A stretch of DNA of 64,000 nucleotides, taken from Streptomyces sp. 846.5 (GTDB lineage Bacteria > Actinomycetota > Actinomycetes > Streptomycetales > Streptomycetaceae). How positions within the stretch are numbered: the stretch's first letter is position 1; the number at the start of each line of letters is the position of its first letter. The position numbers and the translations under genes are program-made. The notes beneath the pieces were generated by a model. The model saw nothing but the letters and a program-made list of their open reading frames with translations, searched no databases and was not told the origin of the DNA. The stretch spans positions 992,001 to 1,056,000 of the forward strand of contig NZ_SOBN01000001.1 in NCBI RefSeq assembly GCF_004365705.1, written 5' to 3'. Positions 7,448 to 15,118 of the stretch are shown piece after piece.

Positions 7448-8374
7448 ATGACCGACTTGCGACAAGCCCACGACGCCGCTCGCGCGATCGCGGCAGCGGC
7501 CCTGGGACGCGACCCCGGCCCCATGGACGGCGCCGAGAGCAGTTCCCACCACGTCTACGTCAGCCCGGATGTCGTGGTCAAGATCATCGATGCCGCCGAC
7601 CACTCGCGACTGGACAGGGAGATCGCGCTCGCGCCCCACCTGCCCGCCGGCCTGACCGCCCCTCTGCTCGACAGCGGCGTCCACCGGCTGCAGTCGCGCG
7701 AGGTGCGCTATGCCTGCTACGCCCGCGTTCCGGGGGCAGCCCCCGGGATGGGCTTGCCGGGTGTGGACGGTGTGACCGCGCGCTCGTTGGCGCAGGACGC
7801 AGTCCAGCAGCTTGACCGACTGCACAGTTGGACGCCCGCGGGCCACGCGGACCGGACGCTGAGAGAACCTCTCGACCACGGCGGGTTCACCGGCCGGGCT
7901 GCGCTCCTTGCCGAGGTTGAGAAGCTCACCGCCCTTGACCGGAACGGAACCGTACCTCCCCGTCTGCTCGACGGCCTGACGGCGATCGCGGAACGCGCGC
8001 CGCTGCACGCACGGGCGGTCGTCCCGGTCCACGCGGACTGCCACTGGGGCAACTGGCTCACGCATGGTCGTAACGTGACGGCCCTACTGGACTTCGAATG
8101 GGCCCGCTACGGCGAACCGGTCGACGACTGGTTCTTCCTCATCCGGTTCAGCGGCCCGCACATGGAGACGGTGCTCGACGTCATCGCCCGCGCGACGGCC
8201 ACCGCCCCGGAGACCCTGCGAACGCAATGCGAGGTCCGCGAAGCGAGCCACCTCACCGCCGACCTCCGCTTCAGCCTTGAACACCCTGACACCCATGCGC
8301 AGTTGGCCGGGGACCGGCTCCGGGACCTCGATGAACTGATCGTCGGTCGCTACTGGTGGCGCCAAACCCGGTGA
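7448..8374 (+). CDS. Aminoglycoside phosphotransferase-family kinase
   Basis: A 308-residue APH/ChoK-fold kinase. The N-lobe contains VVVKIID (ATP-binding Lys). The catalytic loop is VHADCHWGNWL, matching HxDxxxxN, and the metal-binding Asp is in LLDFEWARYGEPVDDW. Such proteins phosphorylate small molecules (sugars, aminoglycosides, macrolides, choline); nothing here shows which. The start lies nine bases after the HAD stop with no clear ribosome-binding site, which fits re-initiation after the HAD gene. It is not evidence of antibiotic resistance. Confidence 0.8.
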   Translation: MTDLRQAHDAARAIAAAALGRDPGPMDGAESSSHHVYVSPDVVVKIIDAADHSRLDREIALAPHLPAGLTAPLLDSGVHRLQSREVRYACYARVPGAAPGMGLPGVDGVTARSLAQDAVQQLDRLHSWTPAGHADRTLREPLDHGGFTGRAALLAEVEKLTALDRNGTVPPRLLDGLTAIAERAPLHARAVVPVHADCHWGNWLTHGRNVTALLDFEWARYGEPVDDWFFLIRFSGPHMETVLDVIARATATAPETLRTQCEVREASHLTADLRFSLEHPDTHAQLAGDRLRDLDELIVGRYWWRQTR

Positions 8375-8420
8375 CGCCGGCTCGCGGGAACCGAACCGCG
8401 CCGGGCCACGTCCCACCCGC

Positions 8421-8929
8421 ATGCAGAGACTTGCTCGCGCAGGCATCGCCACAGCGGCCGCAGCGATGACATGCGTACTGTCGGTGGCCGCCCCGGCCTA
8501 CGCCTCATGCGCTGCGCCGCCCTCCGCCTCGTCCCATCAGTTCACCGGACTGGTGCTCGCGACGAGCCGGGACGGCCGGGACGCCCAGGTACGCACCCTG
8601 CAAGGCGTACGCGTCGAAGTGGTCGGCACCCCGGGGGTCGGTGACGAGCACACGAGCGTCGACCGCAGCTACCAGGTCGGCACCTGGTACGTGTTCAATC
8701 CGAACAACGCCACGAGCCCGTTCCGCGACGACATCTGCACCGCAACGCATACGCTCCCGCCGAGCCAGGCACCATCCGTCGCAGTCGCGGCTACATCGGC
8801 TGTTCCCCGCCCCGGCGCCGCGGTCTGGCCGTGGGCCGTGGGGCCGTCGCGCTCGCGATCCTGGCGACGATCGGACTCAGGCTCGGGCGCAGGGCTCGCC
8901 GACGGCAACCCCCGGCGCTCCAGGGCTGA
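8421..8929 (+). pseudogene. Secreted, C-terminally anchored protein with a -1 frameshift at 8840-8843
   Basis: From the ATG at 8421 the frame gives a signal peptide (cleavage after PAYAS), a beta-rich segment with paired Cys (FTGLVLATSRDG, VEVVGT, YQVGTWYVFNPN, DDIC) and a Pro/Ala linker to WPWAVG. There it should enter a membrane anchor. The anchor is present but one base out of frame: from 8843 the other frame reads AVALAILATIGLRLG, then RRARRRQPPALQG and a stop at 8929. One extra G in GGGG (8840-8843) would restore a protein of about 169 residues. Without it the frame runs antisense through the next genes to 10457. Either a recent mutation or a sequencing error. Function unknown. Confidence 0.75.
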
Positions 8930-8930
8930 T

Positions 8931-9311
8931 TCAACGTCGAGACGGCGGGGCGATCGCCGCGGAGAGCAGTTCGCGCAGGCCGGTGAGGCGGGCGATCTCC
9001 GTGTCGATGGCGGCCAGTCTGCGGGAGATGATGCCGTCGGTGGAGCTGCAGATGCCCTCGGGCCGTCCGGACGACGGCAGGGCGTCGCCGGGGCACAGGT
9101 GCAGGCGGTCCGCGCAGCGGTGCAGGTCCTCGACGGTCATGCCGAGGGCGAGCAGTTGCCGGATGACCCTGACCCGGTCGACGTCCGCCTGCCCGTAGAG
9201 CCGCTGGCCGGTAGCGGTGCGGACCGGCGGCGGCAGCAGGCCGCGCTGCTCGTAGAAGCGCAGCGCGCGCGGTGTGGTCCCCGCCGCTGCCGCCGCGTCG
9301 CCGATCCGCAT
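8931..9311 (-). CDS. MerR-family transcriptional regulator
   Basis: A 126-residue regulator with the MerR winged-helix domain at residues 1-70 (MRIGDAAAAAGTTPRALRFY, then RLYGQADVDRVRVIRQLLALG) and a short C-terminal effector region and dimerisation helix. Three Cys occur in the C-terminal part (RCADRLHLC, GICSS), so metal or redox sensing is possible but unproven. It follows the oxidoreductase gene by 30 bases on the same strand and ends one base from the end of the frameshifted gene on the other strand. A promoter with a 19-bp spacer upstream of the oxidoreductase fits MerR-type control. Confidence 0.88.
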   Translation of the reverse strand: MRIGDAAAAAGTTPRALRFYEQRGLLPPPVRTATGQRLYGQADVDRVRVIRQLLALGMTVEDLHRCADRLHLCPGDALPSSGRPEGICSSTDGIISRRLAAIDTEIARLTGLRELLSAAIAPPSRR

Positions 9312-9341
9312 CCGTCTTCCTCCCCCACTCGCCCAGCAGCC

Positions 9342-10370
9342 TCAGTGCGACAACTCCACGACGACGGTGCCCAGATGCCGGCCGCCGAACACCTCGTGCA
9401 ACGCCTGGGCGGTGCGTTCGATGCCCGGGACCCGGGTGTGCGGGAAGCTGATCTCCCCCGAGCGGAGCCAGCCGCCGAAGCGGGTGTTCCACTCCCCCAG
9501 CGCGTCCGGGTGGTCCATGACGCTGAAGCCCTTGACGGCGATCCGCTTGATGATGAGCTGGAACGAGTCGATCTCCACCGGCGCCGTCGTGCCGTCGCCC
9601 TGCGCCGCCAGCTGTCCCGACAGGGCTCCGACCAGCACGAACCGAGCCTCGGGCCGGGCTGCGGCGACGGCTGCCCGCAACTGCTCGCCTCCCACGTTGT
9701 CGATCAGCACGTCGATGCCCTCGGGGGCGGCCTTCGCGAGCTGCTCGCCGATCGGCTCCGCCCCGCGCAGCACCACGGCGTCGTAGCCGAGTTCGGCGAC
9801 CATGCGCTCCGCCTTCGCAGGCGATCCGGTGCTGCCCACCACCCGTGCCGCGCCCAGCAGTCGGGCGATCTGGCCGGCCATCGAGCCGACCGAGCCTGCG
9901 CCGCCGGTGACGAACACCGTGTCGCCCTCGCGGACGGCGGCTCCGCGGGTGAGCGCGCCGTAGGGGGTCCAGCCCTGGGCAAGGTGCGCCACCGGATCGG
10001 GCAGGACGTCACCCAACGCGGTGCAGCCGGCCACCGGCGGCGCCGCGTACTCCCGCCAGCCCAGCCAGTGCGAGACCAGCTCGCCCACACGCAGGCCGCT
10101 GCCCTCCGGGGCCGAGACGACCTCCCCGATCGCCGCCCCGAACAGCGTGTCACCGGGCATCACGGCCGGAAACGGCGCACCCTCCAGGCCCCCGCCGATA
10201 ACCGTGCGCAGCGCGGCCGGCACATGGAAGAAGCGGTTGCGCACCAACACCTCCCCCTCCCCCGGCACCGGCAGCGGGACCTCCACCAGAGCGAAGTCCT
10301 CGGCTCGCGGCAGACCGTCGGGCAGGACCGCGAGCTGGATCTCACGGGACGTGCGGGGCAGTGCGGGCAT
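9342..10370 (-). CDS. NADP-dependent MDR-family oxidoreductase (CurA/quinone-oxidoreductase-like)
   Basis: A 342-residue zinc-independent medium-chain reductase. The N-terminal GroES-like domain (EIQLAVLPDGLP) is followed by a Rossmann domain with TGGAGSVGSMAGQIARL, and IDNVGGEQLRAAV is typical of the prostaglandin reductase/CurA/leukotriene B4 dehydrogenase group. These enzymes reduce the double bond of activated alkenes or quinones with NADPH. No zinc ligands are present. The ATG at 10370 has a GAGGAG ribosome-binding site. A longer reading from 10832 is low-complexity Pro/Arg sequence and is rejected. The MerR gene lies 30 bases downstream, probably as its regulator. Confidence 0.87.
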   Translation of the reverse strand: MPALPRTSREIQLAVLPDGLPRAEDFALVEVPLPVPGEGEVLVRNRFFHVPAALRTVIGGGLEGAPFPAVMPGDTLFGAAIGEVVSAPEGSGLRVGELVSHWLGWREYAAPPVAGCTALGDVLPDPVAHLAQGWTPYGALTRGAAVREGDTVFVTGGAGSVGSMAGQIARLLGAARVVGSTGSPAKAERMVAELGYDAVVLRGAEPIGEQLAKAAPEGIDVLIDNVGGEQLRAAVAAARPEARFVLVGALSGQLAAQGDGTTAPVEIDSFQLIIKRIAVKGFSVMDHPDALGEWNTRFGGWLRSGEISFPHTRVPGIERTAQALHEVFGGRHLGTVVVELSH

Positions 10371-10444
10371 GGCAACTCTCCTCAACGAAGAAGGCACACG
10401 GCAGTCGCGTTCGCGCGCACACGAACGCAACAACGACGCCGTGA

Positions 10445-10475
10445 CGCTAACCCCTGACCCGCACGTCAACGTCAA
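10445..10475 (-). promoter_or_regulatory. Candidate MerR-type promoter with 19-bp spacer
   Basis: Reading leftward, TTGACG (10475-10470) is followed after 19 bases by TTAGCG (10450-10445), about 75 bases ahead of the oxidoreductase ATG. The spacer contains a TGAC/GTCA dyad. Long 19-bp spacers with an internal dyad are characteristic of promoters activated by MerR proteins, and the operon ends with a merR gene. The -10 match is weak. Confidence 0.4.
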
Positions 10476-10549
10476 ACGACAGCCACGAGAGGCTATAGAT
10501 TTGGCAGGGGCGAGAACGATGTTGATGCTCGCAAGGGGACTTGACGGCG

Positions 10550-11134
10550 ATGGCGGATGGCGAAGCGGCCCGGCTGCGGCGCGGCGCGCGACCGGACGAC
10601 CTCGCCTCGCTGCGACGGCTCGATGAGGCCCTGAGCCGTACCGGATGGGTGGTGCAGGGGCGGGAGGACCGGCTGCTCGCGGTCCGCATCGCACTGACGG
10701 CGGTGCGGGAGGCGGCCCATCTCGCCGATCCGGATCCCGAGGTCCGGGAGACGCTGGACCGAGTCGAGCGGTGGGTGGCGGCAGAGGCCGGGCAACGGGC
10801 GTGGGGGGATGCGGTTGCTGACGCCGGATCATATGTCGGGCCGGTACAGGACATCCAGCCTTGGGCTTCCCGGCAGCGCAATCGCATGCGCTGGGCGGCC
10901 TCCTGCCTCGACTACCTCACCGACCCCCGAGCCACCGCTGACCACGCCCTAGCCGCCGTGGACCACGCCTGCCGGGCACTGGCGGACAGCCTCGCCCCCT
11001 CGTTCTGGTTCACCACGGTGGATGCGCCCTGGTACGAGGAGGTGGCGGCGGCCCGGATGCACCGGGCCCTCACCGAGGAAGTGCTGCCCTGGCTGTGCGG
11101 CGCCTGGGATCCGGTCGGCGACGTACGCCGGTGA
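10550..11134 (+). CDS. Hypothetical protein
   Basis: A mostly helical 194-residue soluble protein with no signal peptide or membrane segment and no motif I recognise. The charged first half (DDLASLRRLDEALS, VREAAHLADPDPEV) is followed by conserved-looking aromatic patches (RNRMRWAASCLDYL, PWYEEVAAARMHRAL, LPWLCGAWDPVG). Codon use is normal for the genome. The ATG at 10550 is preferred over the TTG at 10541 because the GGGG upstream would be only two bases from the TTG. It is divergent from the oxidoreductase and 78 bases ahead of the Ser/Thr kinase gene. Function unknown. Confidence 0.7.
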   Translation: MADGEAARLRRGARPDDLASLRRLDEALSRTGWVVQGREDRLLAVRIALTAVREAAHLADPDPEVRETLDRVERWVAAEAGQRAWGDAVADAGSYVGPVQDIQPWASRQRNRMRWAASCLDYLTDPRATADHALAAVDHACRALADSLAPSFWFTTVDAPWYEEVAAARMHRALTEEVLPWLCGAWDPVGDVRR

Positions 11135-11212
11135 GCGATCTCAGTATGATCCATGCTCTCCAACGTCACCCTGACCACTTCTGAACCACTTCTTCCGGAT
11201 GGGCTTGCCGAC

Positions 11213-12787
11213 ATGATGAATGAGGAGCCTGGCAGACGATTCGTCGACGGGCGTTTCGAACTGCTGGACAGGCTCGGCAGTGGCGGCATGGGGACGGTCT
11301 GGCGTGCCCGCGATCTGGCGCTGCACCGAGAGGTCGCCCTCAAAGAGGTACGGCCCGCGGATCCCGCGCTCATGGAGGGGGATCCCTCCAGGGCGGCCCT
11401 GCTGCGGGAGCGGGTGCTGCGGGAAGCATGGGCACTGGCCCGGCTCCAGCATCCGCATGTGGTGACGATCCATCAGATCATTGAGGCGCCGGACACGCCG
11501 TACCCGTGGATCGTCATGGAACTGGTGCGCGGCACCTCGCTGCAGGAGCGCCTGGAGCACGGGCCGCTCGCTGCGCAGGAGGCCGCCCGCCTCGGTCGCG
11601 GAGTGCTCTCCGCGCTCCGGGCGGCCCACGCCGCAGGCATCCACCATCGTGACGTCAAACCGGCGAACATCCTGCTGCGCACGGACGGCAGCCCGGTGCT
11701 CACCGACTTCGGCATCGCCGCGCTGCGCGACGCCACCACCCTGACGGCCACCGGCGAGATGATCGGCTCCCCCGAGTACATCGCCCCCGAACGCCTCCGC
11801 GGCGACGAAACCCGGACCGCCTCGGACCTGTGGTCCCTCGGCATGCTGCTGTACGTCGCCGTCGAGGGCTACCACCCGCTGCGCCGCGCGACCACCATGG
11901 CCACCCTGGTGGCGGTCATGAGCGACCCGGTGCCACCGCCGAAGCGCGCCGGGGCTCTCGCTCCGGCACTGGTCTCGGTGCTGGTGGCGGACCCGGAGGC
12001 CCGGCCCAGCAGTGAGCAGTTCGACGAGCTGCTGGCCGCGGCGGACGCCCCTCCGGCCGCCCACACCACCGTGCCGTCCGCGCACCGCCGCCGCCCGTCG
12101 TCGCCCGACGCCGGCACCGCGGGGGCGGGGCGGCGGACACGGCGAATACGCCGTGCCGGCTTGGTCGTTGCTGCGGGCGTGATCGCGTGCCTGGTGGGCT
12201 ACTCACTGATCCAGGGGAACTCGGGCTCCGGCGCCGCTGCCAGTGACCTCCCGCTCCCCCACCGCACTCCCACGGCCTCGTCAGGAACCACGGCCCCCGC
12301 CGCCGCCCCCGCCAGTAGCGCTGCCAGTACCGCCGGCCCCACCGCGAGCCTGCTGACCCCGGCCGGGGCCAAGGTCGCCGTCGCGGCACTGCGCGCGGCG
12401 GCGGGCAGCGACAAGGTCACCGAACTGGACCTCTACCCGAGCTACGCGAACGCCGACGTCCCCTCGCAGACGCAGCAGGGCGTGTACGACATCTACCAGT
12501 ACCGCGACGGATTGGCGAGCCCCAACGGCCCCGGCGGCACCGTCGACTCCGGCACCACCGTGGTGGACCTCAAAACCGTCCGCTGGGACGCGCTGACCGC
12601 GCTGTGGCTCGCCGCCGAGAAGCAGTTGGGCATCCCCAAACCCACCATGAGCTACGTCGCCGTGCGAGGCGACGTCATCACCGGTGTGCCCGCCGTCCTC
12701 CTCTACCTCTCCGACAACTACGGCTCCGCATACCTCGAAGCAAACGTGCAGGGCAAAGTAGTGCGGCTCTACCCCCGGCACAGTTGA
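11213..12787 (+). CDS. Transmembrane serine/threonine protein kinase
   Basis: Receptor-type Hanks kinase. The catalytic domain (roughly residues 12-270) has the Gly loop GSGGMGTVWRA, the Lys in VALKEV, the catalytic loop HHRDVKPANILL, DFG (TDFGIA) and GSPEYIAPE. A basic juxtamembrane segment leads to a single membrane helix (GLVVAAGVIACLVGYSL), an Ala/Ser/Thr/Pro linker and an extracellular domain of about 130 residues that lacks PASTA repeats and is unfamiliar. The ATG at 11213 is chosen because the 60 bases before it, back to a possible start at 11153, have low third-position GC. The external domain probably senses a ligand or wall state; the target is unknown. Confidence 0.88.
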   Translation: MMNEEPGRRFVDGRFELLDRLGSGGMGTVWRARDLALHREVALKEVRPADPALMEGDPSRAALLRERVLREAWALARLQHPHVVTIHQIIEAPDTPYPWIVMELVRGTSLQERLEHGPLAAQEAARLGRGVLSALRAAHAAGIHHRDVKPANILLRTDGSPVLTDFGIAALRDATTLTATGEMIGSPEYIAPERLRGDETRTASDLWSLGMLLYVAVEGYHPLRRATTMATLVAVMSDPVPPPKRAGALAPALVSVLVADPEARPSSEQFDELLAAADAPPAAHTTVPSAHRRRPSSPDAGTAGAGRRTRRIRRAGLVVAAGVIACLVGYSLIQGNSGSGAAASDLPLPHRTPTASSGTTAPAAAPASSAASTAGPTASLLTPAGAKVAVAALRAAAGSDKVTELDLYPSYANADVPSQTQQGVYDIYQYRDGLASPNGPGGTVDSGTTVVDLKTVRWDALTALWLAAEKQLGIPKPTMSYVAVRGDVITGVPAVLLYLSDNYGSAYLEANVQGKVVRLYPRHS

Positions 12788-13080
12788 CGCCGAACCGCGA
12801 TCGGGGCGCGACCGCGCCGACGCGTCCCCGGGATCCCTCTCGCGACCGAGCCCCCGTCCCGCAGCCGTCTCCGACGTGCGCGATTGCTCCCGCTGACCGT
12901 CCCGTTGCCTCCGTGGGGCACGCCGGTCCGTACCGGGCTGAGGTGGCTCGCTGTCACTCGCGGCAACCACGACGAAGGGGGAGGGCGGCGGAGCGTGCGT
13001 CGCCGGCGGCGGAGCGGTGCCCTTCCGACGGTCGGTCGGGGCTGGCGAAACGCTCCTGCTGAGCAGCTTCGGCCGAACCG

Positions 13081-13179
13081 GGGTCATTTTTGGGACGCCG
13101 GGTCACTTTTGGTACACGAATTCCGGGATGAATCGGGCAGAACGGCAAGATCAAGTGACACCTTGTCCGAAAAGTGGCC
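13081..13179. mobile_element. Short element with facing multiple terminal repeats (IS21-like remnant or MITE)
   Basis: The left side has GGGTCATTTTTGGGAC at 13081-13096 and GGGTCACTTTTGGTAC at 13100-13115, a 19-bp period. The right side, in inverted orientation, has GGCCACTTTTCGGAC (13179 back to 13165), followed about 18 bases on by TGTCACTTGATCTTG. Only about 25 bp of unrelated sequence separates the two sides. Several short repeats at each end, facing inward, resemble the multiple terminal repeats of IS21-family elements. No transposase is present, so this would be a non-autonomous remnant. The family assignment is from memory of the motif and is tentative. Confidence 0.5.
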
Positions 13180-13200
13180 TCGGTTTGCCCGCCTTGCTGC

Positions 13201-13287
13201 ATGCTGGGGGGAGTTACAACCATGCTGGGGAGAATTACACCCGTATATGGTTGCTACGCCCCCCAGCGTGGGTGTAACTCCCCCAGC
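13201..13287. repeat. Palindrome built of four 19-bp units
   Basis: Two direct units, GCTGGGGGGAGTTACAACC (13203-13221) and GCTGGGGAGAATTACACCC (13224-13242), are followed by two inverted units at 13249-13267 (GCTGGGGGGCGTAGCAACC on the minus strand) and 13270-13287 (GCTGGGGGAGTTACACCC on the minus strand). The outer pair and inner pair match each other, so the whole forms a long imperfect hairpin around CGTATAT. It could be a bidirectional terminator for the convergent genes, a binding-site array, or the end structure of a mobile element. Confidence 0.7.
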
Positions 13288-13397
13288 TGACCCGAATGGG
13301 GGACGCACTCGCCCCGCCCCGCGCCCCAGGCGAGCGCTCCGCGCCGGGCCCGCGCCGCCCCCGGCCCCAGTTGCGCGGCGAAGCCGCCTGTCGGCGG

Positions 13398-14969
13398 TCA
13401 TCGCCGGTGCAGGGTCTGCAGGGCCTCGATGAGAATCTCGGGGTTGTGCTGACCCTTGTAGACCGGAGGGGGTTGCTTGTCGAGCTTGAGGAGTCCGGCG
13501 ACGGCGGTCCAGGCGGTGCGTACGGAGTACTCGACGGTGAAGACCACGTCGTCGGGGACCTCGGCGTACTGGCCGATGAAGGCGAGGTTGGTGGAGCCCG
13601 CAGGGACGACCTGGGGGCGGTCGCCGGCCTTGCGGACCAGGAACTGGCTGGTGATGTAGGGCATCTTCGCCGGGATCACGATGGAGCCCTCCAGGATCCG
13701 CTCGCGCTCGGCGAAGGGCAGGTGCTGCAGCACCTCGTCCAGGATCTCCCGGCCGGTGCACTGCGACATCGGCTTGCCCACGAAGTCGCCCGGCTTGTCG
13801 GGGAACAGGGCGTAGCCCCACCACACGAAGGTGTCCTGGGGCTGGTCGCGGAAGTGCGGCTGGTGGTTGAGCACGATGGTCAGCAGCCAGCTGGACTGCT
13901 TGAAGGTGATCAGCCCGCCCTTGCCGGCCTCGCTGCCGCTGAACTCCTGCATCAGTTTGAAGAAGACCGGGTCCTTGGTGGTGACGGTGAACGACTCCCA
14001 GTTGGAGTCCTTGACCGAGGAGTCGAAGACCTTGGGGTCGCCCAGTCCCGGCCGCTTGGCGGCCAGGGTCTGCCACAGCTGCCAGGCCCCGTTGGAGGAG
14101 GTGGTGTCCAGCGCCGGGACGGTGTCGGTGGAGCCCAGGGTGGAGTTCGCGGTCATCGAACCGTTGGTCACCATCACCAGGTCCTGCGGGCCCAGGACCG
14201 TCTCCTCGGTCCTGCCGCCGCGCTGCCAGGTGATGGCCTGCACGGTGAGCGCCTCGCCGTCGGCCAGGCGCAGGTCGGTGACGCGGGTGTCCAACTGGAC
14301 GGTGACGCCCTGGTCGGTGAGCCAGGCCAGCAGCGGGCGCACGATCGAGTCGAACTGGTTGAACCTGGTGCGGTAGATCCCCGACATGCTGTCGAAGGTC
14401 TTGAACAGGTGCACGAAGCGGTTGAGGTAGCGGCGGAACTCGATCGCGCTGTGCCAGGGCTCGAACGCGAAGGTGGTGCACCACATCGCCCAGAAGTTGG
14501 TGGAGAAGAACTCCTCGTGGAACAGGTCCGCGATGCGCTTGCCGTCCAGCAGCTTCTCCGGCGTGGCCACGCACTTCACCAGCTCCAGCCGGTCGCGTTC
14601 GGTGAACGTCATCGAGTGCGCGTCGATGACCTTCCCGTCCGCGTCGATCAGCCGGGCGTGGTCGTCCCAGGCGAAGTCCTCGTGGAACGAGAAGGTGTCC
14701 TCGGTGACCGACTTGGTCGGGTCGTCCATGGAGGGGATGGAGGACAGCAGGTCGTAGGTGCAGTCGAAGTGGACCTCGAACATCCGCCCGCCGCGCATGG
14801 TGTACCCGGTCTCGGGCGAACCGGACGCGTCCAGGCTTCCGCCCCAGCGGTCCTGCTCCTCCAGGATCACGATGTCGCCGCCGGAGAACCCGCCCTCACG
14901 GATCAGGAACGCCGCCGCCGACAGCGACGCGATCCCGCTGCCCACCAGATATGCCTTCGCCACAGCCAT
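13398..14969 (-). CDS. ohyA: Oleate hydratase
   Basis: FAD-dependent fatty-acid double-bond hydratase (10-hydroxystearate from oleate), about 523 residues, the shorter class of the family. The N-terminal dinucleotide motif is YLVGSGIASLSAAAFLIR, followed by ILEEQDRWGGSLDASGSPETG and GGRMFEVHFDCTYDLL. Family markers FWAMWCTTFAFEPWHSAIEFRRYL are present (here split in text), with NLAFIGQYAEVPDDVVFTVEYS near the end. The ATG at 14969 (MAVAKAYLVG) matches the usual family N-terminus; a GTG at 14981 is possible. It stands alone, convergent with the kinase gene. Likely role: detoxification or modification of unsaturated fatty acids. Confidence 0.92.
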   Translation of the reverse strand: MAVAKAYLVGSGIASLSAAAFLIREGGFSGGDIVILEEQDRWGGSLDASGSPETGYTMRGGRMFEVHFDCTYDLLSSIPSMDDPTKSVTEDTFSFHEDFAWDDHARLIDADGKVIDAHSMTFTERDRLELVKCVATPEKLLDGKRIADLFHEEFFSTNFWAMWCTTFAFEPWHSAIEFRRYLNRFVHLFKTFDSMSGIYRTRFNQFDSIVRPLLAWLTDQGVTVQLDTRVTDLRLADGEALTVQAITWQRGGRTEETVLGPQDLVMVTNGSMTANSTLGSTDTVPALDTTSSNGAWQLWQTLAAKRPGLGDPKVFDSSVKDSNWESFTVTTKDPVFFKLMQEFSGSEAGKGGLITFKQSSWLLTIVLNHQPHFRDQPQDTFVWWGYALFPDKPGDFVGKPMSQCTGREILDEVLQHLPFAERERILEGSIVIPAKMPYITSQFLVRKAGDRPQVVPAGSTNLAFIGQYAEVPDDVVFTVEYSVRTAWTAVAGLLKLDKQPPPVYKGQHNPEILIEALQTLHRR

Positions 14970-15118
14970 CCCTCGTTCCACGTCCGTACGGCCCCCGCAG
15001 GACGCCGGACGGCTTCCCGCAGAGGTGACACAACCCCGGACCCGTCCCCCGGCACGCTCCGCGCGACACCGGCGACAGCCCCGGGTCCCCGGTTCGGCCC
15101 ATCACGAGAACCCACTGC

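Larger units (their letters stand above)
12788..13397. other. Repeat-bearing intergenic region between convergent genes
   Basis: About 610 bp between the ends of the Ser/Thr kinase gene and the oleate hydratase gene. Short reading frames exist but are Arg/Pro/Gly-rich or simply translate the DNA repeats, so I call no gene. The right half holds two separate inverted-repeat arrays (13081-13179 and 13201-13287), annotated individually. Local GC drops in 13080-13260 relative to the flanks, which suggests inserted sequence. Confidence 0.6.

Noticed and set aside
7448..8374. Aminoglycoside resistance gene
   Set aside because: Only the general APH-family kinase motifs are present; the context gives no support for resistance.
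8421..10457. One 678-codon frame as a single fusion protein
   Set aside because: Only the first 140 or so codons look like protein; the rest is antisense to the merR and oxidoreductase genes. A one-base frameshift explains it better.
12884..13432. A 182-codon frame with repeated CWGEL segments
   Set aside because: The peptide repeat simply translates the 21-bp DNA repeats at 13201-13242; no ribosome-binding site or homology.
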